Shown: piece by piece, positions 7,781 through 15,383 of the stretch
How positions within the stretch are numbered: position 1 is the first letter of the stretch
Layout of the letters: the number at the start of each line of letters is the position of its first letter
NCBI GenBank assembly: GCA_016213865.1
Contig: JACQZL010000219.1
Location: 1-25,680, forward strand
Direction: 5' to 3'
From: Candidatus Rifleibacteriota bacterium
Lineage (GTDB): Bacteria; UBP17; UBA6191; JACPRK01
DNA length: 25,680 bases
The notes under the pieces: model-generated
The model's input: only the letters and a program-made list of their open reading frames with translations
Told to the model about the DNA's origin: nothing
Databases searched by the model: none
Translations under genes and position numbers: made by a program

Positions 7781-10108
7781 TCACTCCCCCTCCGCCGGGA
7801 ACCTCGCGGTCAGCCCCTCGCCCTCCAGCGCGCGTGACAGCTCTCGCGCAAAGGGCTCCACGTCCGGCCAGCGCTCGTCCCGTTCGAACTCCAGCGCCTT
7901 CAGCACGACCGCGTCGAGGCCCCGCGGCGCGCTGTCCTCGACCTCGGAGGGCGCGGGGAAGGGCGCGTTCGCCGGCAGCTTGCGGGCCAACAGCTCGTAG
8001 AGGACCATGCCCAGCGAGTAGAGGTCCGCGCGCGCATCGGCGTTCTTGGCGTCAAAGCGCATCTCCTGCGGCCGGTAGGACTCCGTTCCCAGGGCCATCC
8101 CGGACTTCGTGTACCGCGTGCCGCCCAGCATGACCGCCAGTCCGAAGTCGGTCAGCTTGACCTGGCCCGAGCGCGCCAGCAGGATGTTAGCGGGCGTCAC
8201 GTCCCGGTGGAGGATCCCCTTGGCGTGGCAGCAGGCGAGGGCTTTCGCCACCTCGAGGGCCACGAAGGCTGCTTCCGGAGGCGCCGGCCAGCGCTTGCGT
8301 CTCCACACCTCGAGCGAGACGCCGTCGACGAACTCCAGCGCAATGAAGGCCATCCGGGCGGTCATCATCGTCTCGACGACCTGGACGATGTTCGGATGGG
8401 TCAGGCTGGTCAGGACGTGGCCCTCGCGCCGAAATCGCTGCACGGCCACCACGTTCGACTGGAACTCGGGCAGGATCTCCTTTACGGCGACGCGCAGACC
8501 GTCCTCCTCGCGGACCGCCTCGAAGACCCGGCCCATCCCGCCCTTGCCCAGCTCCCGCACGATTCGGTAGCCGGGAAGCGCCGGCACCCCTTCCTTGCAG
8601 GCGAGGGCCTCCACGGCCGCTGTCGCGCCGGACCGGGAGCCCCGGGACTCTTCGAATTCCTCCGGACGCGCCCGAAAGCTCGACCAGCAGCGACCGCACA
8701 GCACCACGCTGCCGGGGGCCGCCTCCCGCGCGTCGTAGGCCGCTGCGCAGACCGGGCAGACCTCCACGTACAAGTCCCCGTCTGGTGCGAGTGCCTCCTG
8801 TCTGCCCCCGCAGGGAAGGTCCCCCGCGACGGAGCCGTCGACGAGCGTCCAGGGCAAGCCGGCCAGCGACTGCTTCCTGGCGGTGCTCGCGCAAAGCGAT
8901 ACAGTCCCCTGCCCGTCGGCTAGCTCCGCGTCGAGCCGGGTTGCTAGGGCCAGGCAGGCTTCTCCGCGCAGCAGCGCCAGGAAGCTCCAGCCCCGGCCTA
9001 GCCGGCGAAGCGGGAGAAGCAGCCCGGGGCTCGACCCGGATCCACCTGGCAGACTCAAACGAGCTGACAGGATGTTTGGCCTCCCGTCAGAGGCGCGGCC
9101 GCGGCCCTCCAGGTGCAGGATGCGCACCCGGCCCAGCTCCGGGACGTCCTCGCTCGTGTCTACGCACCCGCGGAACCACGAGTGGGCGTGGCACGCGAGG
9201 CCACCCAGGACCAGTCGGCCGGGCGAGGGAACCCGCGACATCTGCTCGCGAAGGCCGAGGAGCGCCTCGGGGTTCGGAGAGGTCAGCTCGCCCTCGTCCT
9301 GCCCGAAGTCCCAGACCGCCCCCGCGCCGGACCAGACCGCCATCGAGGCCTGCGTTCCCGCCAGGGACGAGAGGATCGAGCGGGCGCAATCGAGGGCCTC
9401 GAGAAGCTGCAGCCCTTCCCAGCAGGCCAGCACGCAGGGGGCCGGCTCGGCCAGCAGTTTTCCTCCGAACGCTCTCACGTGCCGCCGGACCTCGCGGCAA
9501 CTGGCCGTGGCCTCCAGGAACCACCGGGCCCGGCCCTCGGAGCCCGTGAGAGGCACGGCCCGGGGCGAAACGCCGAGCAGGTGCAACGTCCCCGCTTCCA
9601 GGGGGGGCAGGTCGAGCACCTGCGAAGCCAGACTTCCATCCGAGAGGAGCGACTCGACCGGCCGGACCCGCGTCGACTCGCCAGGCGAGGCCGCGGCCCT
9701 CACGGAGTTGCCCACCGCCATGCGATACGGCCCGACTGCGAGTTCGTCGCCCTCCCCCAGGGCGCCCCTCGACAGCCGTTCGCCGTTCACGAAGCAACCG
9801 TTCTTGCTGCCCAGGTCGTGGAACTCGATTCCCAGCGCCGCCGGAACGGGGGTCAGGAGCACGTGCGTTCCGGACACGGTGTCGTCGTCCAGCCGCACAC
9901 GATTGTGAGCTCCCCGGCCAGCCGTGACTGCGACGCCCCCGAACTCCGTACACCGGGTGCCGCCGGGGCCATGGGTCTGCAACCAGACGATCGGCTCGCG
10001 CCGGATCCCGGGAGCGACGAAGCCGCAGGACGGGCAGCGCATCGAGGAAACGGGCCCGCGCCCGTCCGACGGGACGGCCCTCTGGCAGTCGGGACAAAGA
10101 AGGCTCAC
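7781..10108 (-). CDS. FHA-domain Ser/Thr protein kinase with two zinc ribbons and a degenerate cyclase-like region
   Basis: This 775-residue cytoplasmic protein starts at GTG 10108 behind GAGAGGTG. In order it has: a zinc ribbon (C5, C8, C25, C28); an FHA domain (about 40-132, with GRG at 64-66, SGTH at 79-82 and LGSKNGCFVNGE), which binds phosphothreonine peptides; and a region at 175-335 that follows class III nucleotidyl cyclase order (VRAFGGKLLAEPAPCVLACW, then QASMAVWSGAG) but lacks the metal-binding aspartates. A second zinc ribbon (C451, C454, C471, C474) precedes a C-terminal Hanks-type kinase domain (514-765) with K543, HRD at 634-636 and DFG at 654. The catalytic loop reads HRDVTPAN, with Thr in place of the usual Lys, a variant of the HRDVSPxN type known in some bacterial kinases. 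There is no membrane segment, in contrast to the kinases with SUMF1 domains. It is separated from the next kinase by about 370 bases. Confidence 0.88.
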   Translation of the reverse strand: MSLLCPDCQRAVPSDGRGPVSSMRCPSCGFVAPGIRREPIVWLQTHGPGGTRCTEFGGVAVTAGRGAHNRVRLDDDTVSGTHVLLTPVPAALGIEFHDLGSKNGCFVNGERLSRGALGEGDELAVGPYRMAVGNSVRAAASPGESTRVRPVESLLSDGSLASQVLDLPPLEAGTLHLLGVSPRAVPLTGSEGRARWFLEATASCREVRRHVRAFGGKLLAEPAPCVLACWEGLQLLEALDCARSILSSLAGTQASMAVWSGAGAVWDFGQDEGELTSPNPEALLGLREQMSRVPSPGRLVLGGLACHAHSWFRGCVDTSEDVPELGRVRILHLEGRGRASDGRPNILSARLSLPGGSGSSPGLLLPLRRLGRGWSFLALLRGEACLALATRLDAELADGQGTVSLCASTARKQSLAGLPWTLVDGSVAGDLPCGGRQEALAPDGDLYVEVCPVCAAAYDAREAAPGSVVLCGRCWSSFRARPEEFEESRGSRSGATAAVEALACKEGVPALPGYRIVRELGKGGMGRVFEAVREEDGLRVAVKEILPEFQSNVVAVQRFRREGHVLTSLTHPNIVQVVETMMTARMAFIALEFVDGVSLEVWRRKRWPAPPEAAFVALEVAKALACCHAKGILHRDVTPANILLARSGQVKLTDFGLAVMLGGTRYTKSGMALGTESYRPQEMRFDAKNADARADLYSLGMVLYELLARKLPANAPFPAPSEVEDSAPRGLDAVVLKALEFERDERWPDVEPFARELSRALEGEGLTARFPAEGE

Positions 10109-10475
10109 GGTTCACACCTCTCTGGGCCACTGCTCCCGCTCTTCGTCGCAGGCCGCGCAAACTCCAGGGCAACATCTTTCAACGCAAAGGCGCAAGGCAA
10201 GGGGGGAAACGGTGGCTTCCCGATGACCTTTGCGTCTTGGCGTCTCCGCGTTGAAATGGTTCGCCAGCACCACCGTTGGGTTCCAGGCATCGCCCGGGCC
10301 GGGTTACTGCTCGAGAGTGTCATCGCGCCGTCTACGCCTTCTCGGGCACCGACCCTTTCGGCCGGAGTTCTCCGCACACTTCGCGCGTTGGAACGATAGG
10401 GGCACGGCTTGTCCCCGCCCGCTCTGGTCTGACCCGGGAAATCGTAGCACGTTCGCGCGAAACCTCACGAGCTGC
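10109..10475. other. Intergenic region between two kinase genes
   Basis: Apart from palindrome C (10177-10256) and the ribosome binding site of the FHA kinase at its left edge, I see no gene, RNA or terminator here. The part from 10257 to 10475 is featureless GC-rich DNA. Confidence 0.5.
10177..10256. repeat. Palindromic element C with 8-nt-unit arms
   Basis: The left arm starting TTTCAACGCAAAGGCGCAAG (10177-10202) is the imperfect complement of 10227-10256, around a loop of about 24 nt. The right arm read on the minus strand is built of 8-nt units ACGCGGAG, ACGCCAAG, ACGCAAAG. Arms of this kind are common dispersed repeats in environmental bacterial genomes. No terminal GGGTGCAYGTC repeats or clear target duplication flank it. 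Confidence 0.7.
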
Positions 10476-12419
10476 TCATCGCCTCGACGGCGCCGCGTCG
10501 AGAACCGTGCGAAAGCCGAGGTCATCGCGTCCCTGGGCGGGGTCGAGCCCGAGCCGGGTCGCTGGCGAGAGGGTGGCCGCCTGGCTGCGGAAGCTGCCTC
10601 CGCGGGCGGCGCGCTTGCCGTCCGTGGCGAGCGCCCTCGGTGAGACCGCCGGCGAGCGGGCGTAGAACCCCGCGTCGTACCCGTCGGCGCACCACTCCCA
10701 GACGTTGCCTGCCAGGTCGAGACAGCCATAGAACGAGGCCCCCTTCGGGCGGAGCGCCACCGGCTCGGGAGCCGTCCGCCGGTCCAGGCCGCTGAAGACG
10801 GCCGTGTCGATCGACGGCCTGTCCTGGCCCCAGGGATGGGTCCGGCCATCGGTTCCTCGGGCCGCCTTCTCCCACTCGGCCTCCGTCGGAAGACGCCGGC
10901 CAGCCCACCGAGCGTAGGCGTCGGCGTCAGCCCAGGAGACCCCGGTGGCTGGCAGCGAGGCTGCCCTGGACGCGGCGCTCGAGGAGCCGGCGGGGAAGCG
11001 GCCGGACGGGACGTACGGCGCCGCCGCCACAAAACGCCCGAACTGCTCCCGCGTCACCTCGGCCTCGTCGATGTAGAAGTCGGGCAGGCAGACCGGATGG
11101 ATCGGCTGCTGGTCGGTGTCTCCTTCCGCTCCCATCAGGAACTCCCCGGCGGGCACGAGGACCATCACGGCGCCGTCCTTCTGGTGCCGGAACCGTTTGA
11201 ACCCGAGGGCGTTATCGCCCACGAGCCGCAGGACGGCAGGGGTTGCCGGATGCGACAGGTCGCAGGCGGGCGACGGGCTCCAACTTATCCAGAGCCCCAC
11301 GCCCAGGGCCAGCGTGAGCCCAACCGCCATCGCGAGGCCCCAGATCCCACGAGTGCTCGGTCTGGCTGCCGCCGCCGGCGCGGGAGACCCGGGCCGGACC
11401 GTGTCCGCCGGCGTGATTGGTCCCGGCGAACTGGGCCGGGCCGTCACCGCGGGCGGGCCGCCGGGCCGGTCTTCCTGCAGGGAAGCCAGCAGCTCCTGGC
11501 GAAAGCCCGCGGCGTCGGGGAAACGTTCCACACGGTCCTTTCCCAGGGCCCGCAAGACGGCGTCGTTCAACCGGGGAGTTATCTGGGGCAAGTGCGCCCT
11601 GGGGGGGAGCGGGGCGGAGTGGACGTGGTGGTAGAGGAGGCCAGTCGGAGTGTCGGCCAGGAAGGGGACCTGTCCGGTCAGCATCTCGTAGAGGACGATG
11701 CCGACGGAGTAGAGGTCGGTCCGGGCGTCCACCTTGAGTCCTTGCGCCTGCTCCGGGCTCATGTAGGCGGGCGTCCCCATGACCCAGCCGGTCCTGGTGA
11801 GGCCCGCCCCCGCGGCCGTCTGGAGCCCGGCCAGCCCGAAGTCCCCCAACTTGACCGAGCCGTCGGGCGAAAGGAAGACGTTGTCCGGCTTGATGTCGCG
11901 GTGATGGATGCCGTGGGAGTGCGCCACCGCCAGTCCTTCGAGGATGGCCGCCGCGACCTCGATCGCCCGCGTCTGCGACGGCCGCTCCCGCGAGAGGAAG
12001 GACTTGAGCGTCGTCCCCTCGACGTACTCGCAGACCAGGTACGGCACTCCTTCGTCCTCGCCGGCGTCGTGAACTGCGACGATCCGCGGATGGTTCAGCT
12101 TGGAGAGGAGCTTCCCTTCCACCCGGAACCGCGCGATGGCCGCCTCGTCCAGGTCGAGCAGGGTCTTGATGGCGACCTTGCGCTCAAGGGCGACCTGGGT
12201 CGCCAGAAAGACCTGGCCCATGCCTCCCTCGCCCAGTTTACGTTCGATCCGGTACCGCTCCTGAAAGACGGGCGAAAAGGGCGCGTCGATGGGGACCGGC
12301 TGCGGGGCCTCCCCGCCCTGCCCGGGCAGACGCGGCATCGACCGTGTCCCCCGGGCCTTCGCCCTGGCCCCGGGTCGCTCGTTGCCACCCTTGTCGCGTG
12401 GAGGGATCATCGACGGCAC
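10476..12419 (-). CDS. Membrane Ser/Thr protein kinase with C-terminal SUMF1/FGE-like domain
   Basis: This 647-residue protein has a Hanks-type kinase domain at 56-315 (GEGGMG loop, VAIK K85, HRD D175 in HHRDIKPDN, DFG D193, and GTPAYMSPEQ in the activation segment). A Pro-rich linker is followed by one membrane segment (about 359-380) and a SUMF1/FGE-like domain at 418-640 (VPAGEFLMG, GRRLPTEAEWEKAARG, GCLDLAGNVWEWC, RGGSFRSQ). Topology predicts a cytoplasmic kinase and an extracytoplasmic SUMF1 domain. True formylglycine-generating enzymes need two cysteines after RGGSW; here the segment is RGGSFRSQAATLSPATR without Cys, so a binding role is more likely than catalysis. GTG 12419 is the longest start. 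ATG 12338 (residue 28) has a better ribosome binding site (GGGGGA) and may be the true start. It is divergent from the FecR-SUMF1 gene. Confidence 0.9.
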   Translation of the reverse strand: MPSMIPPRDKGGNERPGARAKARGTRSMPRLPGQGGEAPQPVPIDAPFSPVFQERYRIERKLGEGGMGQVFLATQVALERKVAIKTLLDLDEAAIARFRVEGKLLSKLNHPRIVAVHDAGEDEGVPYLVCEYVEGTTLKSFLSRERPSQTRAIEVAAAILEGLAVAHSHGIHHRDIKPDNVFLSPDGSVKLGDFGLAGLQTAAGAGLTRTGWVMGTPAYMSPEQAQGLKVDARTDLYSVGIVLYEMLTGQVPFLADTPTGLLYHHVHSAPLPPRAHLPQITPRLNDAVLRALGKDRVERFPDAAGFRQELLASLQEDRPGGPPAVTARPSSPGPITPADTVRPGSPAPAAAARPSTRGIWGLAMAVGLTLALGVGLWISWSPSPACDLSHPATPAVLRLVGDNALGFKRFRHQKDGAVMVLVPAGEFLMGAEGDTDQQPIHPVCLPDFYIDEAEVTREQFGRFVAAAPYVPSGRFPAGSSSAASRAASLPATGVSWADADAYARWAGRRLPTEAEWEKAARGTDGRTHPWGQDRPSIDTAVFSGLDRRTAPEPVALRPKGASFYGCLDLAGNVWEWCADGYDAGFYARSPAVSPRALATDGKRAARGGSFRSQAATLSPATRLGLDPAQGRDDLGFRTVLDAAPSRR

Positions 12420-12465
12420 CGGACCACCGCCGGGATGATACCATGCGTCTCAGGAGGTGGTCCGG

Positions 12466-13764
12466 GTGCAGGCTTGGTGGTCAGGCGGTCGGTTCGCGCG
12501 CGGTGGCGTCGCGCTGTCGTTGCTCGTCGTCCTCCTCGGCGCTTCGGCGTGCGGCGGCAAGAGCGCGCCGGCCGAACTGGGGTCGCTGGAGGGAGCCGTC
12601 AGCGTCAATTCGCAGCCCGCGAAGAGGGGCCAGGAGGTCTCGCTGGGCGACCTCGTCGAGGTAGCCCCGGGCGGCAAGTGCGAGGTCCTGTTCGACGACG
12701 GCTCCCGGGCCGAGTTGCTCGGGCGAGAAGGCCAGGGGACCAGCCTGAAGCTGGCCGTTCCCGCCTCGGACGCCCTCGCGACCACGCTGGAGCTGGCGCG
12801 CGGGGTGCTGTCGCTGGTGGTTCCAACGGCGGACGGGGTGCCGCATCGGTACGACATCGTCACCGCCAACTGTACCGCCTCTATCGAGGGAACGGTCGTG
12901 GTGGTCGAGTCCCTGGAAGACAGGACGCGCGTGCGGGTGACCGAGGGGAAGGTACGGGTATCCAATGCGCTGGGAAGCCTCGAGGTCCCAACGGGCGAAG
13001 AGGCCGTGGTCCTGAAGGGAGACGCCCCAAGGGTCTCCTCCTTTGAGGATTTCGTCGGATCTGCTGTTTTCACGCACCCGAAGGACGGCTCGGCGCTGGT
13101 TCACATCCGCGGAGGCACCTTCGAGATGGGGGCGGAGGACGGAGATCCTGATGAGAAGCCCGTGCACAGGGTGACCCTCGGTCCCTACTCGATTGGCCGT
13201 ACCGAGGTGACCTGGGGCCAGTACCGCAAGTTCTGCCGCGAAACGGGGCATTCGCTGCCGCCGGCCCCGGCCTACTCGCACGATGATTCGCATCCGGTCG
13301 TGAACGTCACCTGGGCCGATGCGCACGGGTATTGCGAGTGGGCCGGCCTGCGCCTTCCGACCGAAGCCGAGTGGGAGTTCGCGGCGCGAGGGTCGGACGG
13401 CCGCAAGTACCCGTGGGGCAATCAGGCTCCGTCTCCCGGCCTGGCAAGCTATAAGCTCCACGGGATCACCAGCGGGGCCCCCCACCCTGCTGGGAGTCTC
13501 ACCGCGGGGGCTTCGCCGTTCGGCTGCTTCGACCTGGCCGGCAACGCCTGGGAGTGGTGCAACGACAGGACAGAGAGCAGCTACTATGGCCGCGCTCCGG
13601 AACGGGATCCTCAGGGTCTGACCGGCGGCGGCTATCGAGTCCTTCGTGGCGGAAGCTGGTGGGACGACGCCTCTCGGATTCGAGTGACGGCCCGCTTCAT
13701 TTTCATGGGACAGTCGTCCCAGAGGAGCCCGGCCGTGGGTTTCCGCGTCTGTCGGTCTCCGTGA
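12466..13764 (+). CDS. FecR-like lipoprotein with SUMF1/FGE-like domain
   Basis: The start is chosen at GTG 12466 because a perfect AGGAGG lies 8 bases upstream; an in-frame GTG at 12457 overlaps that site. The 432-residue product begins with a lipoprotein-type signal (LSLLVVLLGASAC, lipobox Cys at about residue 29). A FecR-like domain follows (about 37-190), with GSLEGAVSVNSQPAKRG, GKCEVLFDDGSRAEL and the repeated GTVVVVES and GKVRVSN strands. A SUMF1/FGE-like domain covers about 205-430 (IRGGTFEMGAEDGDPDEKPV, LRLPTEAEWEFAARGSDGR, GCFDLAGNAWEWC, LRGGSWWDDASRIRVTAR). As in its neighbours, the catalytic Cys pair after RGGSW is absent. The divergent kinase gene carries the same domain outside the membrane, so the two may share a ligand or contact each other; this is inference from arrangement. 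It ends 23 bases from the convergent coiled-coil gene. Confidence 0.88.
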   Translation: MQAWWSGGRFARGGVALSLLVVLLGASACGGKSAPAELGSLEGAVSVNSQPAKRGQEVSLGDLVEVAPGGKCEVLFDDGSRAELLGREGQGTSLKLAVPASDALATTLELARGVLSLVVPTADGVPHRYDIVTANCTASIEGTVVVVESLEDRTRVRVTEGKVRVSNALGSLEVPTGEEAVVLKGDAPRVSSFEDFVGSAVFTHPKDGSALVHIRGGTFEMGAEDGDPDEKPVHRVTLGPYSIGRTEVTWGQYRKFCRETGHSLPPAPAYSHDDSHPVVNVTWADAHGYCEWAGLRLPTEAEWEFAARGSDGRKYPWGNQAPSPGLASYKLHGITSGAPHPAGSLTAGASPFGCFDLAGNAWEWCNDRTESSYYGRAPERDPQGLTGGGYRVLRGGSWWDDASRIRVTARFIFMGQSSQRSPAVGFRVCRSP

Positions 13765-13787
13765 GCGGCGCCGCCCCTCGGCTTGGG

Positions 13788-15383
13788 CTAGTCGTCGCCT
13801 GATTGGCGGATATCGGACGACCGCCGCGCCGAACGGAGCTGGCTGTCGAGGTCCCGAAGCTGTTGCTGCAATTGCGCGACCAGCTCACGGTCGATCGGTT
13901 GACTCTCCAAGGCCTGCGAGAGAGCCTGCTGGACCTGAGTTCGCTGCTCCCGAATCTGCGCGGCCTCGGCAGCGACACCCTCCGGCTCCTCCGGCTGGTC
14001 GATGTTCTCCGGAGGGTCTTCTGCGGTGTCATCCCACACGGGCTCCCTTGCATCTGGCCCGGCGGCGGTCGCTTCCGGCTCGGCCATGACGAAGTGCTGA
14101 ACGCACTTCAGTATCAACTCCACCGCGAGAACGCCGACAATGCCTCCCAGGAACGCCCCAGCCACCCCACCGAGCGCCGCTCCGAAGATCACGCCGACAG
14201 CCGCCCCCACCAGGTTCGCTCCGTTCGGGTCGGGTTTCCACTGCTTGGGGGCGTTCTCCAAAGGCGGAGGTCGAATGCGGTCAGTGGCGCCGCCTCCTTG
14301 CCCTTCGCCAGGGAGCGTGGTCCCAGCACTTGGGTGAACGCCGCGACCCGGACCTCGAGAATCACCCGCTTCTCCTTCAGTGAGAGGAAGCCACTCCAAC
14401 TCGATGCAGGGGAGCGTCGTCCCCCCGGTCTCGTCAGTGGTAGGTTCGGAGTCGCCCTGGGGTTTCTGGTCGTCCACGGCCCATCCGAGTGTGGCCAGCG
14501 AGTCGTCTGTCTCCTTGACCTTTCGATCGGTAGCCTTCGGCTCGGAAACGACTGTCGCCGTGGATGGCTGAGCGTCGCCCGCGGCGTCACCACCTGTCGC
14601 CTCTGTGCCGGGGAGCCTCTTCCCCCCGGCCTCGTCACTGCTAGGTAGTGTGGCCAGCGAGTCGTCTGTCTCCTTGACCTTTCGATCGGCCTCCTTCGGC
14701 GATGGCCGAGCGTCGCCCGCGGCGTCACCACCTGTCGCCTCTGTGCCGGGGAGCCTCTTCCCCCCGGCCTCTCCACCGGTAGGTCCGGAGTCGCCCACGG
14801 CCCACCCGAGTGCGGCCAGCGGATCGTCCTTCGACTCCTTCTTGGGCTCGGGAGGCGTCGATACGCCGGTGCCCGCAGTCTTGCCCGAAGGCGAAGGTGC
14901 AGAACGGCTCCAGACGGGCCCAGCGGACGAGGCTGCCTCGAGCTGAGCGGCCAGCAGGCGTTTGAGTTCCGGATTGCTACCCTGGGCCACCATCAGCCGG
15001 TCGGCAGCTATCAGCACGTAGAGCTTCTCGAGATTGCTGCGCGAGAGGGTGAGCAGAGCTTCGTTCTCCGACAGGTCTTTCTTGATCGCGTTCAGACGTT
15101 CCGAGGCCTGTCCCGAGTCGGCACTGCTGTCCTCGCGAGCCTCTGAACTTGGATCCAGGGCCTTGATCTGGGCCTCGAGCTGCCGGCAACGCTCTCGAGC
15201 ACGAGTCCACTGGGATTCCAGCGTCCGGGCGGTTGCCAGCCGCTCCGTCACGGCGGAGGCAACGATGGCCGTCTTGTCAGACAGAGTGCTCTCCGCTTGC
15301 TCGGCCTGAACGACGACCGGGGCCACCAGAGAGGCCGCGAAGACTAACAGAACGACTGCGACTTGCCGCCGACTGGGCTGCAT
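13788..15383 (-). CDS. Exported coiled-coil protein with glycine-zipper membrane region, family unknown
   Basis: This 531-residue protein starts at ATG 15383 and has a signal peptide (MQPSRRQVAVVLLVFAASL, cleavage likely after VVQA). A coiled-coil segment covers about 45-145. A low-complexity Pro/Gly/Asp linker contains two near-identical copies of EAGGKRLPGTEATGGDAAGD followed by DRKVKETDDSLATL. A Gly/Ala-rich hydrophobic stretch at 388-433 (GAAVGVIFGAALGGVAGAFL) is long enough for two membrane passes of glycine-zipper type. A second coiled coil near the C-terminus (REQRTQVQQALSQALESQ) ends in a hydrophilic tail, with stop TAG at 13788-13790. Overall it looks like an envelope or periplasm-spanning scaffold. 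I do not recognise a named family. It is divergent from the transposase relic and giant gene at 15.4 kb, and its start codon overlaps the first base pairs of that long frame. Confidence 0.7.
   Translation of the reverse strand: MQPSRRQVAVVLLVFAASLVAPVVVQAEQAESTLSDKTAIVASAVTERLATARTLESQWTRARERCRQLEAQIKALDPSSEAREDSSADSGQASERLNAIKKDLSENEALLTLSRSNLEKLYVLIAADRLMVAQGSNPELKRLLAAQLEAASSAGPVWSRSAPSPSGKTAGTGVSTPPEPKKESKDDPLAALGWAVGDSGPTGGEAGGKRLPGTEATGGDAAGDARPSPKEADRKVKETDDSLATLPSSDEAGGKRLPGTEATGGDAAGDAQPSTATVVSEPKATDRKVKETDDSLATLGWAVDDQKPQGDSEPTTDETGGTTLPCIELEWLPLTEGEAGDSRGPGRGVHPSAGTTLPGEGQGGGATDRIRPPPLENAPKQWKPDPNGANLVGAAVGVIFGAALGGVAGAFLGGIVGVLAVELILKCVQHFVMAEPEATAAGPDAREPVWDDTAEDPPENIDQPEEPEGVAAEAAQIREQRTQVQQALSQALESQPIDRELVAQLQQQLRDLDSQLRSARRSSDIRQSGDD
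14572..14847 (-). repeat. In-frame 138-bp tandem repeat inside the coiled-coil gene
   Basis: The sequence starting GCGTCGCCCGCGGCGTCACC at 14572 recurs almost unchanged at 14710, a spacing of 138 bp or 46 codons. A further related block (GTGGCCAGCGAGTCGTCTGT) occurs at 14491 and 14650. The repeat encodes the EAGGKRLPGTEATGGDAAGD segments. Being in frame and nearly identical, it is probably recent and prone to copy-number change. The right-hand boundary is approximate. Confidence 0.65.

Noticed and set aside
13765..13787. Terminator between the convergent FecR-SUMF1 and coiled-coil genes
   Set aside because: The 23-base gap is GC-rich but shows no stable stem followed by a T-run.
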